A DNA stretch of 64,000 bases from Polytrichum commune. Taxonomy: Eukaryota > Streptophyta > Polytrichopsida > Polytrichales > Polytrichaceae. Below, piece by piece: positions 24,074-32,540 of the stretch; the stretch's first letter is position 1, and each line of letters opens with the position of its first letter. The stretch covers positions 41,571,081-41,635,080 of the forward strand of contig OX485809.1 in the NCBI GenBank assembly GCA_950295325.1, in the 5' to 3' direction. The notes beneath the pieces are model-generated. The model did not search any database and was not told the DNA's origin. It saw only the letters and a program-made list of their open reading frames with translations. The position numbers were made by a program, and so were the translations under genes.

Positions 24074-24910
24074 ATGGCCATCGAGGATATGGACACTTCT
24101 GGACCGTCAAGGGAGGATAGTCCTCCCCAGGTTTTCCAGATTGGCACATCCTCTTCACCGAGTGATGCAAGTATCCGTAGTTTGGTGGTCCAAGCTATTC
24201 AGGATTACTGCAATGGAAAATTGATTGATGATTTAAGTCAATTTCAACGTGTAGAGCAGCAAGGTGAAATAACCTTCTCGATTGTGAACACGCATTCCAA
24301 TCGCTTGGAAGCATTGGAATGCCAGGTCCAACTCTTGAAAAAGTATAATGAGGGGGACCGTTCTAAGTCCACCACAGCTGCTGGCAAGCCGGAACGGTTC
24401 AAGGATAAGTCCAAAATTACCATTCTGGCTTGGCTCAACCAGATGAAAAAATTCTTGATTGCACGCCAGATTGCTCCTGAGGAGTGGGTTACAATTGCGT
24501 CAACATATCTGGAAACCAATGTGTCACAACATTGGAATATGCTTGCATTAGAGCTGGCAGCGGATAAGAAAGATCCGCAGCTCTGGGATAATTTCTATGA
24601 TACATTACTCACTGCTTATGGCAGTGTCAATCAGGAATTGGTAGCCCAGAACAAGCTTCGTGTTCTTAAACAGAAAGGTTCTGTTGAGGAATATGCAAAT
24701 GAGTTTCAGCAATTGTGCTCACTTATTACTAAAAATCCTGTCTCCCGGGGAGATAAGATTGAGAGATTCATATCAGGGCTCAAGGAGGATATCCGCAAGA
24801 AGGTCTTGGTGGATCCTAAGGGCGATGGTGGGCCATGGGAGGACATCAAGCGTCTCATCAATTATGCAGTGACTATAGACGCTACGTACACACAAGATGC
24901 AAAAGGACGG
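24074..24910 (+). pseudogene. gag, 5' part (interrupted)
   Basis: The likely start is the ATG at 24074 (MAIEDMDTSG); the upstream in-frame extension to 23990 has no conserved look. The product is a nucleocapsid precursor with the Retrotrans_gag fold (AWLNQMKKFLI, WVTIASTYLE, LWDNFYDTLLTAYG, QLCSLIT, GDKIERFISGLKEDIRKKVL). The frame is interrupted at 24910 by a 1159-bp insertion with a 4-bp duplication. Beyond the insertion the same frame resumes at 26074. Confidence 0.85.
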
Positions 24911-26069
24911 TGTCGGGTAGAGAGGGTTCCGCCTTGGGAAAGCGCTGGGCTTCTGGCTGCAACTAGATTTTATCAGACCCGTCGAATCTTCTGATCTTCA
25001 ATCGAATCTTCCGGTCTTCTAGTCTTCAATTTCTTCAATTTCTTCTAATCTTCAACCTCTTTCCCGTCGACCTATCCTGTTGTGGCTCTATATGGATAAA
25101 GGGTAAGGGTAGTGTGATAAGAAACCACGGCTTCGGACGGGTAAAACGGGACGTCAGAACACGAGCTGACGTCCGAAATATTGGCTCCTAAACTTTCAAA
25201 CCCACGGTGACCAGCAATCGCGCCTCACCAGTGGGAACGACAGAAAACAACCTTGTGGGTGATTAATCCCACTTCGTTGTCACAAACAACCTTGTGGGTG
25301 ATTAATCCCACTTCGTTGTCACACAGGAAACAAATTACGATGCAGAAATGAAATGCAACTAGCCTCCAAAACCGGCTTGGAATCACACACACAAGAAAAA
25401 GACAACGTGCCACAAACAACCACACATTCGAGTCTTGAAGCCTTCAATTCTTTAATCTGTCCGTCTTCTATGGTCGGTCGAAGTCTCAGCTCTTCTTTTA
25501 AGAACCAACAGACTTCCCTCCACTCAAACAAGCACAAATCTTGATTGCTAACTTCCAAAACAACAAGTGAGATCTCTCATGAATTACAAATCCCTCGTAT
25601 TTTATTTCATATTCTTCTCAAAAACAACTCACACCGTGAGCTTCCAATCCATTTCTCTCTCTCTCCACAACTTCTCTCCCTCAATAATCACATCACATCT
25701 TTCCTTCACCACCTCTCCCTATCCATGCGAGAGATAAAGTTCTCTCTTATCCTCATCACATGGCTTCTAATCACCCATTGGTCCAAAGTAACTCAAGATA
25801 ACTAAAAGACAAAAATAAACTATGAGTAAATAAAAAGGTAATCTATTTCTATCATTTGGTAAAGGTAACTAAGAGTAACTATGAGTAAACATAAAGGTAA
25901 GCAACTTCTATCCACTTCTATCTTTAGGTAATGATAACTAAAATAAACTATGAGTAAATAAAAAAAGTAATCTACTTCTATTCTTTATTATTTTTCTCCA
26001 AGACCAAGACTCACAATGCAATATTAAATACGTACACATCTATATAGTGTACGTATTTACATCACGACA
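24911..26069. mobile_element. 1159-bp insertion in gag, probably a solo LTR of another element
   Basis: Ends are TGTCG...CGACA (TG...CA). ACGG flanks it at 24907-24910 and 26070-26073. Removing the element with one ACGG restores the gag frame, so the boundaries are exact. Inside are a 39-bp tandem duplication (25251-25326), a degenerate repeat of GAGTAAATAAAAAGGTAA-type units (25800-25985) and a hairpin AATACGTACAC...GTGTACGTATT near 26026-26057. No coding frame is recognised. A 4-bp duplication is less usual than 5 bp for plant LTR elements, so another superfamily is possible. Confidence 0.65.
25251..25326. repeat. 39-bp tandem duplication
   Basis: Two copies of CCTTGTGGGTGATTAATCCC plus the following ACTTCGTTGTCACA(AACAA). 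Each contains the near-palindrome GTGGGTGATTAATCCCAC. Confidence 0.8.
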
Positions 26070-26073
26070 ACGG

Positions 26074-26369
26074 GACAATGATAAGTCTCATTTTGATGCA
26101 CCGGTTGTCAAGACCAATGGCCACACAGGGCCGATTAGAGATAACAAGTCTCGCCGCTCTGAAGGCCGTTCTTCCGCCTTTTACAAGAAGAGTAAGCAGG
26201 GTAAAGGGGAGGCCCCTTCGTCAAGAAACACTGACAAAAAGGATGGTCTTTGTTTTCAATGTCACAAGGAATGACACTTGGCTAGAGATTGTCCTGATGG
26301 CAAGAAGAGTGTTGAGCAGCAACCTGCAAAGAAATGCAAGAAGCCTTTTCACAAGTCCGACACTTAGGC
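26074..26369 (+). pseudogene. gag, 3' part with CCHC zinc knuckle
   Basis: Resumes the gag frame after the insertion: a basic linker, then CFQCHKE-stop-HLARDC, a CX2CX4HX4C knuckle in which the codon before His is TGA (26272-26274) where the family usually has Gly (GGA). Gag reading continues to TAG at 26367-26369. The pol frame overlaps this end in the -1 register, which may reflect programmed frameshifting or one more mutation. Confidence 0.75.
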
Positions 26370-27512
26370 AGTGGGCTAGTGTCAGGACATGTTCAAGTTT
26401 CGGAGGGTGTTTTTGATTTGCCTAGTGATGCTTTGGAAGTGATTCAGGGCTTAGTCAATAAGCAATTTAATGTAATCGTGTCTGATATTTTGAATAAAGA
26501 CATTATTTTGCCAACTCCGTTACTCCCACTCAGTGATGTGTTAGATGTGAACTCCAAAGTTTATGGAGCGTTCTCATTGATTATACCATCAGTGAATGAT
26601 TTGCAAAGTTTCTTGAGATCTTATTTGCACGGTAAAGAGGGAGCGCCCTATGAGACCGGTGCTTGTTTTATTGTTGACAAACGTAAAGCAAAAAATCTTA
26701 AGAGAACTCTACCAAGATTTAAGTTGATCCATCAATTTGAATCAAACTCAGTACAGTGGTATGTTTATTTGGATGAACCTAGGCCACGTGTGTTGAATCA
26801 GCTCACTCTGTCTTCTCAACTGATGATGAGTTTCTCAGGGCAAGTAGCTCATCAGGATGCATCTGTATTAATGGATAGTGTCGCATCACATTGCTTTGTG
26901 AGTTCTGGTTTTGCTAAGACCTTCGGGTTAAAAGTGAAAAATGGCAGTAACACACTGGTATTAGGCAATGGTGATGAAGTCCAAACGGACGGCAAGATTA
27001 AAGTTCATGTTAGAATACAACAATATCAAAGCCAAATTACTTGTCTGGTGGCAAAGTTAAGTGAAAGCATTGATTTGATATTGGGCAATGATTGGCTAGT
27101 GCAACACAAGGCACGCTTGGATTTTGCATCTGAATGTTGCGTGTTGTATAAGGGCCGCCGTAAAATGACACTGCATGTGAACCCAGTGCAATGTCAGAGT
27201 CCAAATCCCCATAGACTCACCGCCATGCAGTTCAAACGGTCAATTCGGAAGGGAGCAACGTTGTTCTTAGTTCGGTTGACCACGGTTGGAGACGACGTAG
27301 AGGACACAGTGACAACACCTTATGCCACAGTGTTGGAGGAATATGCTGATGTTTTTCAGCCTATACCTACAGGGTTACCTCCAGAGCGGGAAATGGTCCA
27401 TACTATTCTTTTAGAGCCAGATGGCAAGCCGCCATTTAGGCCGATCTATAGGTTGAGTCCTCTCGAGCTGCAGGAGGCCAAGAAACAGATGAAGGAGTAT
27501 TTGGAAAAATGA
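26334..27512 (+). pseudogene. pol, protease and linker to reverse transcriptase
   Basis: The aspartic protease active site reads VLMDSVASHCF; the family has D-S/T-G, so Gly is replaced by Val (GTC at 26880-26882), which should abolish activity. The flap and C-terminal part follow (LVLGNGDEVQTDGK, LILGNDWLVQH). The RT N-terminus begins with EYADVFQPIPTGLPPER. The frame stops at TGA 27510-27512 where GGA (Gly) is expected before [12 protein letters not shown]. Confidence 0.85.
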
Positions 27513-27896
27513 TGGATAGAACCTAGTTCATCGCCTTATGGGTCTCCCATCTTGTTCGTCAAGAAAAAGGATGGAGCGCTGCGAATGGTGGTGGATTATC
27601 GGGCACTTAATAAGCAAACGGTAAAGAATCGTTATCCGTTGCCTCGTATTGATGATCTTTTTGACCAGTTAGCCGGCTCTACAGTATTTTCATCTCTTGA
27701 TTTGGCACAAGGTTATTACCAGATTTGGATATCCGAGGAGGATGTTCCTAAGACGGCGTTTAGAACACCGTTTGGTCATTACCAATTCAAAGTATTAAGT
27801 TTTGGATTGACCAATGCACCAGCAACTTTTCAAGGAGTAATGAATCGTGTTTTTTCACAAGTTCATTGGAAAGTTTGTTTTGGTATATTTGGATGA
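27513..27896 (+). pseudogene. pol, reverse transcriptase fingers and palm (5' part)
   Basis: Conserved RT blocks: [74 protein letters not shown]. The frame is lost in a run of six T at 27850-27855; one T fewer would connect it with the next segment that carries the YLDD motif. This single-base break lies just before the catalytic motif. Confidence 0.9.
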
Positions 27897-28440
27897 CATC
27901 TTAATTTTTTCAAAGAACGAGGAGGAACATATCAGTCATTTGGCACAAGTACTTCAAATTCTACAAGAGAATCAGTTTTATGCAAAGATGTCTAAGTGTC
28001 ATTTCGGAAAGAATGAATTGCATTATTTAGGACATGTTGTTGGCAAGGAGGGCATCAAGGTGGATCCTAAGAAAATTGAGATTGTGGCCAAGTGGCATAG
28101 ACATCTTGAAGTCGGACAATTACGATCCTTCTTGGGGCTTTGCAATTACTTCCGCAGATTCATACATGGATATTCCACTCTAGTTGCGCCTTTGACTTCT
28201 CTGACGCGAAGCAAAGTCAAGTACATTTGGACTAACGAGTGTGAATGCGCTTTTGAGAATGTTAAGTATGCTTTAACACATGCACCAGTTCTGACCTTAC
28301 CCAAGTTAGGGGAGCCATTTGAGGTCGTTAGTGACGCTTCTTTACTCGGAGCAGGGGCCGTCTTACTTCAGGGAGGTAAGCCCATTGCTTTTGAGAGTAA
28401 GAAATTTTCTCCCGCTGAGAGAAATTACACTACTGGTGAA
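27856..28440 (+). pseudogene. pol, reverse transcriptase YLDD part and RNase H start
   Basis: Contains [15 protein letters not shown] (catalytic YLDD), the connection LRSFLGLCNYFRRFI and the RNase H start EVVSDASLLGAGAVLLQ with its first Asp. Stop TAA at 28441-28443 follows TTGE where the family has Gln (CAA). Confidence 0.9.
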
Positions 28441-28443
28441 TAA

Positions 28444-29547
28444 AAACTTGCAGCAGTTATGCACGCCATACGAACCTGGCGGTATTACCTAGAGGGTGCA
28501 GATTGCACGATCGTCACAGATCATAACCCTCTGGTATATTTAAAAACACAACAGACGTTATCAAGGCGTCAAACTTGGTGGTTGGAGTTCTTGGAGCAAA
28601 ATTTTGTATATAGATGGGTGTATAGACCAGGATGGATTAATATGACAGATCCTCTGAGTCGAAATCCACTAGACCCGGGTGACCAGCCAGCCTTGATGGC
28701 ACCGCGGTCTGCTCCAAGTAATTCGGTCCTTCAAATGGTGGCTGCAGAAGCTAGGCGCGGTGATCATGTTGAGCAAGACAACAATCCGAAGGGGTACCCG
28801 GAGTTCGTCAGTGATCAGAAGTTATATCAAATTATCATTGCCGGGTATGCTCTTGATCCTTGGTTCTCAAACCCGCACAATCTGAAATATTTTGTTTATG
28901 AGAATCACATATGGTGGTACGAAAAGGCGGTTGTGGTTCCAGATGTGTCATTCCAAGGATCGAATATCCGGTCATTTTTGCTCCGTGAGTATCATGATGC
29001 AATGTATAGCGGTCATGTAGGGATAATTAAGACGTATAAGAGGATGCGAGTAAACTTTTGGTGGCCTGAGATGCAAGGGTCCATCAGAAGCTATATAAAA
29101 TCTTGTGAGATTTGCCAAAGGAGTAAGACCCCTACTCTTAAACCAGCAGGCCTTTTACAACCATTGGAGATTCCTGATAGAAATTGGGAAGTAGTGAGCA
29201 TGGATTTTATCTCTGGATTGACTCCATTTGCTAATGGTTATGATGTCATCTTTGTGTGCGTGGATAAGTTGTCCAAGATGGCCCACTTTATGCCAACCAC
29301 CACACACGTTACTGCTGAAGGTATGGCAAGGTTATTCCGTGATCATGTATATAAGTTGCATGGTCTACCCAGGGTAATCCTAAGCGACAGGGATGCTAGA
29401 TTCACAAGTAGATTTTGGGATGCGTTGCATGGTCTTTTGGGGACAAGGTTGGCCATGTCCACCGCATTCCATCCTCAAACTGATGGGCAAACGGAACGGG
29501 TAAACCGTATCCTGGAGGATATGTTGCGGCATTATGTCAACCCAATG
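28444..29547 (+). pseudogene. pol, RNase H end and integrase
   Basis: The RNase H end has AVMHAIRTWRYYLEG and VTDHNPLVYL. Integrase HHCC zinc domain: YHDAMYSGHVG...CEICQ. The DDE core shows Asp in VVSMDFISGL, Asp in ILSDRDARFTS and Glu in QTDGQTERVNR. The frame ends with TAA at 29548-29550 (CAA expected). Confidence 0.92.
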
Positions 29548-29550
29548 TAA

Positions 29551-29904
29551 GATGATTGGGATGAATTCCTTGCAGTAGTTGAATTTGCATATAATAGCTC
29601 TTGGCAAGAGTCTGTACGGAATACTCCGTTTGTCTTGAACTATGGTCAGCAGCCCCGGACACCAATTAGTGGGAACAACAGGTGTCAAGTCCCTGATGCG
29701 CAGAATTTTGTCGAGTATATGACACATGTGATTGGCGAGGCGAAGAAACATCTCATTGCTGCGCAACAACGACAAAAGTTCTATGTTGACAAGAACCGAC
29801 GAGAGGTCTCGTTCGAAGTGGACCAACAAGTGCTAGTAAGTACTGCCAACATTAAGTTGAAGGTCCCAGGAGCTCGAAAGCTTTTACCAAGGTGGATTGG
29901 CCCA
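29551..29904 (+). pseudogene. pol, integrase C-terminal part up to the inserted MITE
   Basis: Resumes after the TAA: WDEFLAVVEFAYNSS, a GPY/F-like region with VLVSTANIKLK and PRWIGP. It is cut at 29904 by a 204-bp element; the GPF phrase continues at 30112 (FWVVQRIG). Confidence 0.85.
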
Positions 29905-30108
29905 AACACCATATTCAAAATTTTGGGAGATTTCCAGTCTCCCAATTTGATGACAGTTTAGGTGGAGTCGACCTAAAATATACCCAGTGGGTACAGTTTA
30001 GGTGGAGTCGACCTAAAATGTACCCAGTGGGTACATTTTAGGTCGACTCAACCTAAACTGTATTTTCCCAAAATCATGGAATTTTCCCAAAATTTCGAAT
30101 ATGGTGTT
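29905..30108. mobile_element. 204-bp palindromic MITE inside the integrase frame
   Basis: Inverted ends AACACCATATTCAAAATTTT and the complement of AATTTCGAATATGGTGTT. CCCA flanks it at 29901-29904 and 30109-30112. Removing it restores the GPF reading frame. The middle carries two direct copies of a TTTAGGTGGAGTCGACCTAAA palindrome plus TACCCAGTGGGTA, then an inverted copy, so the whole can fold into a cruciform. No coding frame. Confidence 0.72.
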
Positions 30109-30532
30109 CCCATTTTGGGTGGTGCAAAGGATAGGGGTGGTAGCATACCGCGTGCAACTGCCAGATACATTTAAAATCCACGATGTTTTTCATGTGTCAC
30201 TTCTTAGGCCTTATGTGGCCGATGGCAGGGTACAACCTCCCCCTCCGCCAGTCTTTGAGGAAGATGCATCTTATGAAGTAGAACGCGTGCTTTCACACGA
30301 AGATAGAGGGTCTCGTTCTCGCCCCAAGAAATTCTATCTTATCAAATGGCTCGGATATGCACTTGAGCATAATTCATGGAAGCCCGAATGCAACTTGAGT
30401 GTAGAAGTCCTCAAGGAGTACTGGGATGTGGTAGCAAAGTCTGAGGACAGACTTACACGCCATGGTGTTAAGCGTGACCGCGAAGCCCCAGCTGCGCAAA
30501 AACGTTTGAGGCAGAAGGTATCTTCGGGGTAG
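30109..30532 (+). pseudogene. pol C-terminus with chromodomain
   Basis: Completes the integrase GPY/F module (FWVVQRIGVVAYRVQLP, HDVFHVSLLRPYV), then a chromodomain: YEVERVLSHEDR, KFYLIKWLGYALEHNSWKP, ECNL...LKEYWD. In chromoviruses this domain is thought to direct integration to particular chromatin marks. The reading frame itself is open to TAG at 30530-30532. Confidence 0.88.
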
Positions 30533-30742
30533 GCGCCTTCTGTTCTTTCAAGCTTGCACAAGATCCTGTAAACGGGGTGTTATTATTAACTTGTTTCACC
30601 CTGCCAATTGGCATGGAGCATGGTACAGATACAGATCCCATGGCTCACTTAAATTAGTGGTGGTCTTGACTATATTTGTCTTGATGCACTACGATTTGGG
30701 ATCATTCATCAACGCGGACGTTCATTCCTAAGTGGGGAGGTG
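30533..30742 (+). other. 3' non-coding part with polypurine tract
   Basis: Non-coding segment between pol and the 3' LTR. AGTGGGGAGG at 30731-30740, just before the LTR, is the likely polypurine tract that primes plus-strand DNA synthesis. Confidence 0.55.
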
Positions 30743-31090
30743 TGTAACGTGTATTACATATTTATTGTTTATTGTTTATTTACAACCTCTCATTCAACTA
30801 GGACTCCTTTACTAGAAGACTAGAGGCGCTACCCTGAGTGCTCTAGCAGTCCTAAAGGTAAAGGGAGTTAACTAGTTGAAGCTATGGTTTTACACTTGGT
30901 TCTACCTCGTAAGTAACGACCATTAGTTAAGTGCACTTAGAATTATCCTAAAGGCATGGAGGGAGAGCTTGCTAGCATATACTTAACTACTAGTTGGAGG
31001 TGGCCTCAACTCATAGTAGTATCTAGTATATAAGCTCTAAGGTTGGGAGGAACATGCCTCTTGAATCTCATAATATTTGAGAACGTTACA
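30743..31090 (+). repeat. 3' LTR
   Basis: 348 bp, same ends as the 5' LTR and one visible substitution. It is followed by TCAAG, the target duplication. Confidence 0.95.
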
Positions 31091-31150
31091 TCAAGAATTC
31101 AAGTGCAGATTTGTTTTTTTGGTCTACCAGCTGCAATGTTTGGAATTTGG

Positions 31151-31213
31151 GGGCGTGTAATATACCGTTGGAAAGGTCTTGAAAATACCTTTCCAACGGT
31201 ATATTACACGCCC
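31151..31213. repeat. Perfect 27-bp hairpin with 9-nt loop
   Basis: GGGCGTGTAATATACCGTTG plus GAAAGGT at 31151-31177 is exactly complementary to 31187-31213; the loop is CTTGAAAAT. It starts about 60 bp after the gypsy element. No target duplication was seen around it. It may be a small fold-back element or a hairpin RNA source. Confidence 0.7.
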
Positions 31214-31319
31214 AAAAATGTTAAAAATTTACAGTTGCAAAACAAAAAACAAAAATACGTAGTCGTTTAGTGACTGTAGATCAGGGTGGTCAAAAGAAGC
31301 GCAATGGGAAATCTTCTAA

Positions 31320-31410
31320 CATTAATTATCAAAGAATTGAAATTTAGTGTTGAGCAAGGTTGGGTGGTAACAACATTAGATATAATCAAAGACTAAATAT
31401 CCTATTTAGT
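31320..31410 (-). repeat. Second copy of the CACTAAATAT MITE-like family
   Basis: In reverse complement it follows the same order as 12086-12178: palindromic core, TTGATTA(T/G)AT, CCACCC, TTGCTCAACACTAAA, TTTCAATTCTTTGATAATTA. Confidence 0.55.
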
Positions 31411-31754
31411 GTAGTGACAACACAAGGTACATGTCACGTGTACAAATTGAATCACTCATATTTTTTTTGTAAAAATTGTTGTGAGAAGATTTGCAAGCCA
31501 CATCTTTGACACATTTAACAAGAAGTGAAGACAGTTGAAGCCCAAGAGATGACAAGAGAATGATCAAACTTTAAGGCGAAAAGAAGAAAAAACTAAGTGA
31601 CAAGATAAGTGAAGGCATGTGTAGGCAAGTGAAGGCAAATTGAAGTCAACAAAATGGTCAAACTTCATTATTTCCCAAAACTGCCCTTTTTGGGCTTATA
31701 TTAATAAAATCAGCACATCCACTTCTTGCCGCATGGTCATTCTTCTTGGTCCAC

Positions 31755-31905
31755 ATTCGGTTTACACCTAGTGAAGGGCCCATGAACCATGAAAACTAAT
31801 ATTTTAGTAACTCGGACCATGGAAGTCATCCCATGAAGTCGTCCCACGCAAAATAGGCCTCTTACGTGGGATGACTTCATGGTCCATAGTGTAAACCGCT
31901 CCTCA
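31755..31905. repeat. Short MITE with CGGTTTACAC ends
   Basis: Left CGGTTTACACC near 31758 and right GTGTAAACCG ending near 31898 are inverted. Inside is a second inversion (GTCATCCCA(T)GAAG / CTTCATGG...). A related segment lies at 22964-23064. No clear target duplication. Confidence 0.45.
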
Positions 31906-32540
31906 ATATAAGATTTGTGGATAAGTGGTCTTCAAAAATGCAAGGGCAATGGTTTTTTTGAAGTCGGACGGGCGGCAATTTTCGGTCGGGTCCAGAAAAT
32001 CTAAAAAATTTGGGCGGGCGGCTGCCCCTGGCCGAATCTACCTCCCCTATAAATTCGTTGGGGGAACTTTAACGTCTCCCGCCGCGGGGAAGAAGTGCTA
32101 TATAAAGGAGCATCCAGGCCCGAAGATTCTTCCATCCCCTCGTAGTTGCGAATAAAACAGGGCTTCAAAACAGAAGCAACTTCCATAGTAACGTGCTCGC
32201 AGGCTCTCCTCGTCCTGATGCTGGCGGAACAATTGCAAAGGGAGAAAGTGTTCAAACTTAACTTACGTGGAGAGGGTTAGGAGGTTGAGGTTTTCTTCTT
32301 TAAGCCAAGCTTGAGCGCAATCGATCGGAGAATTATGTAGGAGTGAGTGTTAGGAATTGAGTATTAGGAATTGAATTTTTTGTGCTATAAACATACAAAA
32401 CACACACACATGGCAATAGAAGCACTAGTTATTGCAACTCCAGGGAAGCTGTGGAACCCTAGGTGTGAAATTTGCAAGAATCCGATAGCTTAAGGTTGGG
32501 GGGTAGTAGAGGAGGCTTTGGTGTGTGGCAAAGGAAGGAA
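31906..32540 (+). promoter_or_regulatory. Promoter and 5' leader region of the P450 gene
   Basis: A TATA-like box TATATAAAGG lies at 32099-32108, about 435 bp before the chosen ATG. The segment 31960-32110 is GC-richer than its surroundings. A leader of about 400 bp is implied unless an unseen 5' intron exists. Confidence 0.45.
32099..32108 (+). promoter_or_regulatory. TATA-like box for the P450 gene
   Basis: TATATAAAGG, a strong match to the plant TATA consensus, in a GC-richer setting upstream of the coding start. Confidence 0.45.

Larger units (their letters stand above)
23364..31090 (+). mobile_element. Chromodomain Ty3/gypsy LTR retrotransposon (chromovirus), defective
   Basis: LTRs of 348 bp at both ends start TGTAACGT and end ACGTTACA. 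A 5-bp target duplication TCAAG lies at 23359-23363 and 31091-31095. A primer binding site complementary to initiator tRNA-Met follows the 5' LTR. Order of parts: gag with zinc knuckle, protease, reverse transcriptase, RNase H, integrase, chromodomain, which is the chromovirus order. By eye the LTRs differ at one position (CCCC versus CCTC near 23630/31009). Despite this the coding part has several breaks and two inserted elements. It replicates through an RNA intermediate in the host nucleus and cytoplasm; this copy cannot supply its own proteins. Confidence 0.93.

Noticed and set aside
32472-32540. Longer N-terminus for the P450
   Set aside because: The upstream extension has no ATG (it would start at TTG), so the first ATG at 32541 is used.
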